Assembly (NCBI GenBank): GCA_038229875.1
Contig: JBBROA010000164.1
Span: 1-7,564, forward strand
Length of the DNA: 7,564 bases
DNA from: JALYUA01 sp038229875
GTDB taxonomy: Bacteria > Acidobacteriota > Thermoanaerobaculia > UBA5066 > Gp7-AA6
Direction: 5' to 3'
The notes under the pieces are model-generated. The model was not told where the DNA came from. It ran no database searches and worked only from the letters and a program-made list of their open reading frames with translations. The position numbers and the translations under genes were made by a program. Positions within the stretch are counted from its first letter, which is position 1. Each line of letters starts with the position of its first letter. Shown in pieces: positions 1 through 5,572 of this stretch.

Positions 1-488
1 ATCTCCTCGTCTTCGTCGGAGAGGTTGACGAGCTCGTTGACGATGCGCGAGTCGCGTCCCGCGTTCTCGAGGAGCTTCAAAATCTCCTGGAGGACGATCG
101 GGTTGTTGGCGAGGGCCTGATAGATCTTCGCTTCGCCCTGCTCGATGCGCTTGGCGATGCGCACCTCGCCTTCGCGGTCGAGGAGCTTGACCGTCCCCAT
201 CTCGCGCAGGTACATGCGCACGGGGTCGTTCGTCTTCTCGACGGCCTCGCGGGCCTCTTCGGCGGTTTCCGCTTCGAGCGCGGCCCGGCGGCGGGCGGCG
301 CGATCCGGGTCGGTGACGATCTCGACGCCCATGTCGAAGATGCGTCCGTAAACTTCCTCGAGATCCTGAGGACTCGCTGTCGCCTCGTCGGAGAGAATCG
401 TGTGGATCTCTTCGTAGAGCAGGTAGCCCTTGTCCTTGCCTGCCTTGAAGAGGAGTTGAAGCTCCGGGTATTTTTCGTCGATCACCAA
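1..488 (-). CDS. rpoD: RNA polymerase primary sigma factor, N-terminal part (cut by window edge)
   Basis: This is the housekeeping sigma-70 factor, which directs core RNA polymerase to general promoters. Only the first 162 or so codons are in the window. Residues 5-60 match region 1.1: a GKDKGYLLYEEI segment, then an FDMGVEIV segment, equivalent to GKEQGYLTYAEV and NDMGIQV in E. coli RpoD. After a short charged linker, residues 86-119 contain the region 1.2 signature TNDPVRMYLREMGTVKLL followed by REGEVRIAKRIEQGE, which is diagnostic of primary sigma factors. The linker between 1.1 and 1.2 is shorter than in E. coli. There is no ATG; adjacent TTG (486-488) and GTG (483-485) codons are both possible starts. 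A GGAAAGGA ribosome-binding site lies in the last codons of dnaG, about seven bases before the TTG. The dnaG stop is one base upstream, so the two genes are probably translationally coupled. Regions 2 to 4 should lie beyond position 1. Confidence 0.96.
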   Translation of the reverse strand, partial: MVIDEKYPELQLLFKAGKDKGYLLYEEIHTILSDEATASPQDLEEVYGRIFDMGVEIVTDPDRAARRRAALEAETAEEAREAVEKTNDPVRMYLREMGTVKLLDREGEVRIAKRIEQGEAKIYQALANNPIVLQEILKLLENAGRDSRIVNELVNLSDEDEE

Positions 489-489
489 G

Positions 490-2301
490 TTAAATTCCTT
501 TCCACCGTGGCGAGCGCGAAAGCTCCCCACGTCGGCGCCCGTTCTCTTGTTTGCGCCGGATCAAGTCCGCAAGATCCGCACCCGACGTCGCGACTGCCCG
601 ATCAATCTCCCTCTGGATGTCCGCGCTCTCCCGTTCCAAGTATTTTTTTTCGAGGTCCTTGAGGAGACCTTCGACACCTTTTTCGGTGGGCGCGGGGTGA
701 TCTTCCAGGGCGATGCCGGACACAAGAATTCGATCTTCTGCCGTAAGGTGTGCGATTTGCCTGTGAAAATCAACCCCTTCCCCATCCGAGGCCGAGTCGC
801 GGAAAGCCTGGACGACCCGCGTCACGAGCGGGTGCGTCAGGAAATTATCGCTCAAAGTACTGAGAATCCGAGGGTTATTCTCCGGCTCGTTCATCAGAAC
901 GTGGAGTAATTTGCGCTCCGATGCCGGAATCTCCCCTTGCCGTAACAAGGGAGGATTCCCGGGCGTTCCCGGCCGGGCCGGCGTCGCCGTGAGGCCCGCG
1001 CGGCCGGTCTTCGGGCGGATCCGGTCCCAGAGTATGTCGAGAGGGACGGCCACCTGCCGGGAGAGCCGGCGGCACTCCTCGTGCCGGAGGATCGTGTCGG
1101 GGACGGCCTGCAGAATTTCGAGAATTCCGGCGATCCGATCGCTCTTGTCCGCCGGGGAGAGGCCGGCTTCCATGGGGTCGGAGCCGGCGCCGTCCCGGTC
1201 GAGGAGCCAATCGAGCGCTTCGGGGGCCTGATCGATCCGCCCCGCCAGCCGCTCCGGCCCCTCCTCCCGAAGAACGTCGTGCGGGTCCTTGCCGGCGGGA
1301 AGCTTCGCGACGCGGGCGGAAAAACCCTGAGCCAGGAGCAGGGCGAGGGCGCCCCGCGTCGCGGCGCGGCCCGCGGAATCGCCGTCGTAGCAGACGACCA
1401 CGCGTGGGGCGAGCCGCCTCAGTTTTTCCGCCTGCTCGGGTGTGAGCGCGGTCCCCATCGAGGCGACGGTTTCCTCGATCCCGGCGGCTAAGAGCGCGAG
1501 GTGGTCGAAGTAGCCCTCGACTAAGACGACGCGGTCGCGCTTGCGAATCGCATCGCGCGCAGCGGACAGGCCGTAGAGCGTCCGCTTCTTCTGGAAGATC
1601 GGAGACTCTGGCGAGTTTAAGTACTTGGGCTCGCCCTCGGGCGACAGAACGCGGCCCCCGAATCCCACCGGGCGGCCGCGGTCGTCGCGCAGCACGAAGA
1701 GCAGCCTGTCGCGGAACCGGTCGTACGCCCGCTTGCCGTCCTGACCGGGTTGCAGGAGACCCGCCTCGATCAGCAGGCTCTCGGGGTAAGCGGCCGAGAG
1801 CGTGCGCGAGAGCGAGTCCCAGGAGTCCACGGCCTGTCCGAGCTCGAGCCGCGCGACCATGTCCGCTGTCACACCGCGCTCCGACAAATACGCGGCAGCG
1901 AGGCTGTCCGGCTTCGCGAGCTCCCCGCGGTAGAAGCGGTGCGCGGCGGCCACCGCTTCGATCAGCTTTTCGCGGCGGTCGTCGCGGGGCCCTCGCTCCC
2001 GGCGGGGCACGGTGACCCCGAAGCGGCCGGCGAGCACCTCGACGGCCTCCGGAAATTCGAGGCGGTCCATCTGACGGACGAAGTGAATAACGTCCCCGCC
2101 CGCGCCGCACCCGAAGCAGTGGTACAGACCTTTGTCGCGATCGACCGTGAACGAAGGCGTGCGCTCGTTGTGAAACGGGCAGAGGCCCTTCCAGGACCTC
2201 CCCGCTTTTTTCAGGCGCGTGTGCTCTCCGATCACTTCGACGATGTCCGCCGCGGAGCGCAGCTCGGCGAGAACGGAGTCTGTGATGTCGAGGTCGCTCA
2301 T
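490..2301 (-). CDS. dnaG: DNA primase DnaG
   Basis: The product is a 603-residue primase that makes the RNA primers for replication forks, normally working with the replicative helicase DnaB. The N-terminal CHC2 zinc-binding domain has C41-x2-H44-x17-C62-x2-C65, with the expected KGLCPFH and CFGCGAGGD contexts. The catalytic core contains the basic RFRDRLLF stretch (195-202) and the KYLNSPESPIF stretch (226-236). The TOPRIM metal-binding motifs are VEGYFD (261-266) and DGDSAG (306-311), followed by LPAGKDPHD. All key residues are present. From about residue 445 the C-terminal region is divergent, as is usual for the helicase-interacting domain. Total length is normal (E. coli DnaG is 581 residues). 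The ATG fits the family N-terminus, but no clear Shine-Dalgarno precedes it: the upstream 20 bases are pyrimidine-rich and lead into a heptamer repeat. The gene ends one base before rpoD and starts about 160 bases after the mutS2 stop. Confidence 0.97.
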   Translation of the reverse strand: MSDLDITDSVLAELRSAADIVEVIGEHTRLKKAGRSWKGLCPFHNERTPSFTVDRDKGLYHCFGCGAGGDVIHFVRQMDRLEFPEAVEVLAGRFGVTVPRRERGPRDDRREKLIEAVAAAHRFYRGELAKPDSLAAAYLSERGVTADMVARLELGQAVDSWDSLSRTLSAAYPESLLIEAGLLQPGQDGKRAYDRFRDRLLFVLRDDRGRPVGFGGRVLSPEGEPKYLNSPESPIFQKKRTLYGLSAARDAIRKRDRVVLVEGYFDHLALLAAGIEETVASMGTALTPEQAEKLRRLAPRVVVCYDGDSAGRAATRGALALLLAQGFSARVAKLPAGKDPHDVLREEGPERLAGRIDQAPEALDWLLDRDGAGSDPMEAGLSPADKSDRIAGILEILQAVPDTILRHEECRRLSRQVAVPLDILWDRIRPKTGRAGLTATPARPGTPGNPPLLRQGEIPASERKLLHVLMNEPENNPRILSTLSDNFLTHPLVTRVVQAFRDSASDGEGVDFHRQIAHLTAEDRILVSGIALEDHPAPTEKGVEGLLKDLEKKYLERESADIQREIDRAVATSGADLADLIRRKQENGRRRGELSRSPRWKGI

Positions 2302-2318
2302 CGTCGAAGGCGCTTGGA

Positions 2319-2367
2319 GAGAGGCGAGAGGCGGGAGGCGAAGGGCGAAGGGCGTGGGGCGAATGGC
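2319..2367. repeat. Degenerate heptanucleotide tandem repeat, seven units
   Basis: Seven consecutive 7-base units, each starting with G and ending in GGC, run without interruption: GAGAGGC, GAGAGGC, GGGAGGC, GAAGGGC, GAAGGGC, GTGGGGC, GAATGGC. The GGC phase is exact, with the terminal C falling every 7 bases from 2325 to 2367. An imperfect extra unit (GAATGGC again) follows out of phase at 2371-2377. On the minus strand it reads as a pyrimidine-rich tract that ends 17 bases before the dnaG start codon, where a Shine-Dalgarno would be expected to lie close by. It resembles in style the short tandemly repeated heptamers described in cyanobacteria, though not in sequence. Function is unknown. 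Confidence 0.85.
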
Positions 2368-2461
2368 GGGGAATGGCGGTTTGCGCCTGGGACCCGGGGC
2401 CGTGGGTCGACAGGAAGGCGATTGGCGAAAGGCCCTGGCAGGCCATCGGTCAACGTCGGGA
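2368..2461. other. Remainder of the mutS2-dnaG spacer
   Basis: This non-coding stretch lies between the mutS2 stop and the heptamer repeat. It contains a weak inverted repeat, GACCC (2391-2395) and GGGTC (2404-2408) around an 8-base loop, with no T-run on either side, so it is not a convincing terminator. A minus-strand TTGACC near 2450 has no acceptable -10 partner at 16-18 bases. Nothing else was recognised. Confidence 0.5.
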
Positions 2462-5089
2462 TCACCGAAGCTCCACCATCGTCGCGCCGTTTCCGCCTTC
2501 GCGGGCGTCGGCGGCGCGCGCCGACGCGACGTTCGGATGCTTGCGCAGGTGCTCGCGCAGGCCGTCGCGGAGGCGGCCCGTGCCGTGGCCGTGTATGACG
2601 CGAAGGCGCGCGCCCGCTACGAGGGCGTCGTCGAGCGCCTTCTCGACTTCGTCGACCGCTTCGTCGAGCCTTTTGCCGATCACGTTGACTTCCTTGACGG
2701 GCCCGCTCCCGGCCGCATCGGATTCGATCCGCGATTCCTGAGGCGCGACTCTCATCTTCTTGCGCTTTTCGATTCCCGATCGAGCTGTCCGCGGAGTACC
2801 GCGGCCGTCTCGCTCCCGTTGGTCGCTCGGCTCCCGATTTCCGACTCCCGCCCCCGGGCTTCTCCCGGCCGGCTCCAGTTCCGCCCGGGCCACGCGCATT
2901 CTCTTCCCGCCGACATCGAGCCACGCGCTCTCGGCATCGAGCGACACGATCGTCCCTTCCAGCTTCATCCCCCGCATCCGGGCGCGGCCTCCCTCCTCGA
3001 GCCCGCGCGCGCGCGCCTCGAGCTGCTCGCGGGCTTCGACCAGCGCCGGCTCGTCGGCGATCGACTGTTCGGCCTGAGCGACGATCTGCGCCGCGGACAT
3101 CTCCGAGCGGCGGGAGACGTCCGCTCGGATGGCGGCGAGCTCTTCATCGACGCGGCGGGCGAGCTCCCGGCGCGCTTTCTCGAAACCGGCAAGGCCCTCG
3201 TCGCGGAGTTTCGCGCGGAGTCGAGCGACTTCCTCTTTTTCCGCCGCGAGCTTTTCCGCGTCCCGGCGGAACGTTTCCCTTTCCGTCAGAAGCTGCGCCT
3301 CCGCCCGCCGCAGGCGGTCGAGAGCCGCCTCTGCCTCGGACTCCCGCTCCTCGCGGCGCTGCCACGCTTCTCCCAGGATCTCGACGGCCCGATCGAGCAC
3401 CGTCTGCGGAAGGCCGCGCTCCCGCGCGACCGAAAGCGCGCGGCTCCGTCCCGAGAGGCCGGGGTGCAGGCGGTAATTCGGCCGGCCCGTCTCCTCGTCG
3501 AATTCCATCGCCGCTGTGACGGAGTCCGGGCGCCCCGCGGCGAAGTTCTTGATCGCGGAAAGATGCGTCGTGACGATCGCGCGTCCGCCGCGCGCGAGGT
3601 ACCCCTCCAGGAACGCAACCGCGATAGCGCTGCCCTCTTCCGGATCCGTCGCGCCGCCGATCTCGTCGATCAGGGCGAGGGTGCCCGGCCCCGACTCCTC
3701 GAGGATGGCCGCGAGCGTCTCCATCGAGGAGGAAAAGGTAGAACGGTCCGTGAGGATCGCCTGCGCGTCCCCGATCTCCGTGCGGATCGACCGGAACACC
3801 GGAAGCCGCGTGCCGCTATCCGCCGGAATAGGAATCCCGGACTGGGCCAGCTGCGAGAAGAGCCCCGCGGTCTTGAGTACCACCGTTTTGCCGCCCGCAT
3901 TCGGGCCAGACACGACGAGCATCCGCTGCTCGCGGGTGAGCTCGAGGTCGAGGGGGATGGCCTCCCGGTCGCCCCGGTGCTCGTCGAGAACCCGGCGCCG
4001 CAGCGGGGCGAGGCGCGAGTCGAGAAGCGGATGCCGTGCCGCGCGCAGGATCCACTCGCCGTCGTCCGATATTTCCGGGACCCGTCCTGCCGAGAGATCT
4101 CCGAATTCCACCTTCGCCTCGAGGGCGTCGAGCTCGCCGAGCTCCGCGACGGCCGACTCGAGCGACTCCGCCGCTCCGAGCACCGCGCGGCCGAATCCGG
4201 TCAGAAGTCTCTCGACCTCGCGCCGGTCCTCTCCCGCAAGAAGTGCCAGGTCGTTGTTTGCCTCGATGACTTCCATCGGCTCGACGAAAACCGTCTGGCC
4301 GCTGCCCGACCGGTCGTGGACCATTCCGGGAACGCGCGCCCGCGACGAAGCGAGGACCGGAAGGCAGTAGCGGTCGTTGCGCAGGACCACGGTCGCGTCG
4401 CCCAGAAATTCGCGGCGCTGGTCGACGATTTTCTCGAGATTGCGGGCGACTTCGTTTCGCCGCCGCCTCAGCCGCGTGCGGATGGCGGCGAGCTCCGGGG
4501 ACGCGTCGTCGCGGATCGTGCCGTCCGCGGCGAAGATGCGGACAGCCAGCGCGAGGAGCTCCTCGAACTGCGGAAGCCTGTCCCGCCGTTGGATTAGGTG
4601 CGGCGACTCCGCGGGTTCCAGCGCGCGTCGCACGGCAGCGGCGGCGCGGGCAACGGAGAGGACGGGGCGGAAGTCTTCCGGTCCGAAAGCGCCGCTCGCG
4701 ATCGTCGCGAGATGCCCCTCGATCTCTTCGACTCCGGCTAGCGGCAGACGCCCGTGCCGGATGCGGAAGGACCAGACTTCGGAGGTTTCGGACAGGAGAG
4801 CGCGGACTCCTGCCTCGTCGCGGGTAGGCAAAAGCCCGGCCACGGCCCTGCGGCCGGGATCCGAGCGAGCCAGAGAAGAGATGAGGCGGAGGACGACGTC
4901 GAACTCGAGCGACGCCCGGTCGGCATCGCCCTCCGCGGGGAGGTTGGCTACGGAGTGGCCCGACGCTCTTCCGAGAGCTTGCGAAGCATCTTCTTGCGAG
5001 CCTGGATCATCTTGCGTTTGCGCTTCGCGCTCGGCTTCTCGTAATGCTGGCGCTTCTTCAGTTCCGAGAGGATTCCGGATTTCTCGCAC
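2462..5089 (-). CDS. mutS2: MutS2 family ATPase with C-terminal Smr domain
   Basis: MutS2 proteins are MutS-like dimeric ATPases without the mismatch-recognition domain. They are linked to suppression of homologous recombination and, in Bacillus, to rescue of collided ribosomes. In the 875-residue open frame, the conserved family start corresponds to LEFDVVLRLISSLARSDPG at residues 61-79. The clamp and lever region follows, then Walker A GPNAGGKT (395-402), STFSSSM (450-456), Walker B LALIDEIGGATDP (471-483) and the TTHLSAIKNFA switch (507-517). A long charged coiled coil spans about 575-700 and a KOW-like segment about 709-740. A low-complexity linker leads to an Smr domain (about 800-875) with HGHGTGRLR at 833-841. 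The start is uncertain. The only in-frame ATG/GTG/TTG before the conserved region is the GTG at 5089, inside rpsU, so residues 1-47 or so are probably an rpsU shadow. An ATG at 4926 just after a GGAGG is one base out of frame. Confidence 0.93.
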   Translation of the reverse strand: MREIRNPLGTEEAPALREAEREAQTQDDPGSQEDASQALGRASGHSVANLPAEGDADRASLEFDVVLRLISSLARSDPGRRAVAGLLPTRDEAGVRALLSETSEVWSFRIRHGRLPLAGVEEIEGHLATIASGAFGPEDFRPVLSVARAAAAVRRALEPAESPHLIQRRDRLPQFEELLALAVRIFAADGTIRDDASPELAAIRTRLRRRRNEVARNLEKIVDQRREFLGDATVVLRNDRYCLPVLASSRARVPGMVHDRSGSGQTVFVEPMEVIEANNDLALLAGEDRREVERLLTGFGRAVLGAAESLESAVAELGELDALEAKVEFGDLSAGRVPEISDDGEWILRAARHPLLDSRLAPLRRRVLDEHRGDREAIPLDLELTREQRMLVVSGPNAGGKTVVLKTAGLFSQLAQSGIPIPADSGTRLPVFRSIRTEIGDAQAILTDRSTFSSSMETLAAILEESGPGTLALIDEIGGATDPEEGSAIAVAFLEGYLARGGRAIVTTHLSAIKNFAAGRPDSVTAAMEFDEETGRPNYRLHPGLSGRSRALSVARERGLPQTVLDRAVEILGEAWQRREERESEAEAALDRLRRAEAQLLTERETFRRDAEKLAAEKEEVARLRAKLRDEGLAGFEKARRELARRVDEELAAIRADVSRRSEMSAAQIVAQAEQSIADEPALVEAREQLEARARGLEEGGRARMRGMKLEGTIVSLDAESAWLDVGGKRMRVARAELEPAGRSPGAGVGNREPSDQRERDGRGTPRTARSGIEKRKKMRVAPQESRIESDAAGSGPVKEVNVIGKRLDEAVDEVEKALDDALVAGARLRVIHGHGTGRLRDGLREHLRKHPNVASARAADAREGGNGATMVELR
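2766..2858. repeat. Heptamer-like repeat blocks and inverted repeat inside the mutS2 linker
   Basis: Within the part of mutS2 that encodes the KOW-Smr linker (about residues 747-775), the DNA shows 7-base phased units: TTTTCGA, TTCCCGA at 2766-2779 and CTCCCGA, TTTCCGA, CTCCCGC at 2831-2851. Between them lies CCGCGG-AGTA-CCGCGG (2789-2804). The encoded residues (GNREPSDQRERDGRG and neighbours) have no recognisable domain. The pattern suggests that low-complexity repeat DNA has expanded within a tolerant linker; this is inference from the periodicity. Confidence 0.45.
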
Positions 5090-5154
5090 TTCCGCTTGAA
5101 GCGCCGCATGGCGTTTTCGAAGGATTCATCTTCCTTAACGTGAACGAGCGGCAC
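4948..5154 (-). CDS. rpsU: 30S ribosomal protein bS21
   Basis: This small basic protein of the 30S platform helps translation initiation. The 68-residue product begins MPLVHVKEDESFENAMRRF, then has a KRKCEKSG segment, matching the bS21 family start (E. coli: [20 protein letters not shown]). The rest is lysine/arginine-rich (KRKRKMIQARKKMLRKL). The GTG at 5154 is chosen over the GTG at 5160 because it gives the family MP start and lies six bases after a strong GGGGGTGA Shine-Dalgarno (5161-5168), which would abut the other codon. It is the first gene of the operon, with a promoter about 45 bases upstream. Its 3' part, from 5089 down, overlaps the mutS2 open frame in another register by 142 bases, and its TAG stop lies about 40 bases before the conserved MutS2 N-terminus. 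No terminator separates them. Confidence 0.96.
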   Translation of the reverse strand: MPLVHVKEDESFENAMRRFKRKCEKSGILSELKKRQHYEKPSAKRKRKMIQARKKMLRKLSEERRATP

Positions 5155-5160
5155 GTACAC

Positions 5161-5168
5161 TCACCCCC
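5161..5168 (-). promoter_or_regulatory. Shine-Dalgarno of rpsU
   Basis: The minus-strand sequence GGGGGTGA differs by one base from the GGAGGTGA complement of 16S rRNA. The six-base gap to the GTG at 5154 decides the start of bS21. Confidence 0.85.
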
Positions 5169-5198
5169 TTCGCCATGGAGTTGATAACCGAGCCGCCC

Positions 5199-5227
5199 AT
5201 CTTATGGCCGCCCGCGGAACGAGTCAA
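5199..5227 (-). promoter_or_regulatory. Sigma-70-type promoter of the rpsU operon
   Basis: On the minus strand, a -35 hexamer TTGACT (5222-5227, 5 of 6 to consensus) and a -10 hexamer TAAGAT (5199-5204, 4 of 6) are separated by exactly 17 bases. Transcription would begin near 5192, giving a leader of about 38 bases with the Shine-Dalgarno near its end. The same TTGACT hexamer occurs in the divergent promoter at 5536. Confidence 0.75.
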
Positions 5228-5249
5228 TCGTTTGCTTTAAGTCTCTGGT

Positions 5250-5279
5250 GACAGACAGTTAACCCGTTAACCGTCCGTC
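5250..5279. promoter_or_regulatory. 30-bp palindrome with paired GTTAAC sites, candidate operator
   Basis: Two 14-base arms flank a CC centre and are complementary at 12 of 14 positions. The core is GTTAAC-CC-GTTAAC (5258-5271). Each outer arm is a tandem tetranucleotide: GACA twice on the left, CGTC twice on the right. It is AT-richer in its core than its surroundings and lies 22 bases upstream of the rpsU -35 box, a normal place for a dimeric regulator. As minus-strand RNA the two mismatches become G-U pairs, so a hairpin is also possible, but it lies upstream of the predicted rpsU transcription start. The binding protein is unknown. Confidence 0.55.
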
Positions 5280-5323
5280 TCGCCGGAGGCTCTCCCTCTC
5301 CCTCGCGCCGCGGGGTCAATGCA

Positions 5324-5492
5324 GGGGTGGGGGCGGCGCAGAAAGCCTGAAAGGACTCGAAGCGCGGACCTCCGGGGGCGGCGGTCCGGGAGCGACGCGC
5401 AACGAGGCAAACCCATTTCGAGGTCTTGCGGGGGGCCGCAGAACCTCGCCGTCGGCAGAGGAAGTGGGTCGCCTCGCCCGTGCCCCCGCTCC
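5324..5492 (+). ncRNA. Candidate structured RNA in the divergent intergenic region
   Basis: Several nested complementary segments are visible. An outer stem pairs 5324-5335 with 5481-5492 (12 pairs). A middle helix pairs 5403-5408 with 5471-5476, then 5412-5419 with 5461-5468 across an AAA/TC internal loop. A hairpin pairs 5420-5431 with 5436-5447 (one mismatch) around a GGGG loop. A small GCC-GTC-GGC hairpin sits at 5448-5456. A side hairpin CGGACC/GGTCCG (5365-5370, 5383-5388) occupies the 5' half. Five non-Watson-Crick positions are G-U only if the plus strand is the RNA, and become A-C on the minus strand; one mismatch favours the opposite strand. I see none of the conserved core sequences of SRP RNA, tmRNA or RNase P RNA. 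The long-hairpin form recalls 6S RNA, without sequence proof. No good promoter was found immediately upstream. In GC-rich DNA some pairing occurs by chance. Confidence 0.33.
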
Positions 5493-5502
5493 GCCCCGGA
5501 GC
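5488..5502. other. Perfect 6-bp hairpin, GCTCCG-CCC-CGGAGC
   Basis: A perfect inverted repeat with a three-base loop lies at the 3' edge of the candidate RNA. It shares bases 5488-5492 with the outer stem, so the two pairings exclude each other. No T-run follows on either strand, so it does not look like a standard intrinsic terminator. Confidence 0.4.
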
Positions 5503-5535
5503 AACCACATTCAGATCGCTTCGTCACCAAACAGT

Positions 5536-5565
5536 TTGACTCTGTCCCGAGCGCGCCCGGATAAT
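5536..5565 (+). promoter_or_regulatory. Promoter of the GAF-domain gene, leaderless geometry
   Basis: A -35 hexamer TTGACT (5536-5541, 5 of 6) and a -10 hexamer GATAAT (5560-5565, 5 of 6) are separated by 18 bases. A start of transcription seven bases after the -10 falls at or next to 5573, the first base of an in-frame GTG. The ATG at 5564 overlaps the -10 box and would not be transcribed. Confidence 0.65.
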
Positions 5566-5572
5566 GCGCCGA

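Noticed and set aside
2391..2408. GACCC/GGGTC hairpin as a terminator between mutS2 and dnaG
   Set aside because: Only five pairs with an 8-base loop and no T-run on either strand.
875..2446. A 523-codon minus-strand open frame overlapping dnaG
   Set aside because: Arg/Pro/Ala-rich alternate frame of dnaG with no recognisable motif; dnaG itself has all its catalytic motifs.
2425..2455. Internal dnaG promoter with TTGACC as -35 on the minus strand
   Set aside because: The hexamer at 17-base spacing is TTTCGC, matching the -10 consensus at only two positions.
2219..4597. A 792-codon plus-strand open frame antisense to mutS2
   Set aside because: It is a GC-rich shadow of mutS2: arginine/leucine-rich low-complexity translation with no domains, while the minus strand encodes clear MutS2 motifs.
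5436..5476. GAGGAAGTGGGTC segment as an RNase P RNA core element
   Set aside because: It resembles the GAGGAAAGTCCGG core only loosely, and the other conserved RNase P segments are missing from the region.
5319..5564. Small plus-strand open frame (81 codons) in the divergent intergenic region
   Set aside because: Arg/Ser/Gly/Pro-rich with no Shine-Dalgarno; the region is better explained by RNA-like pairing.
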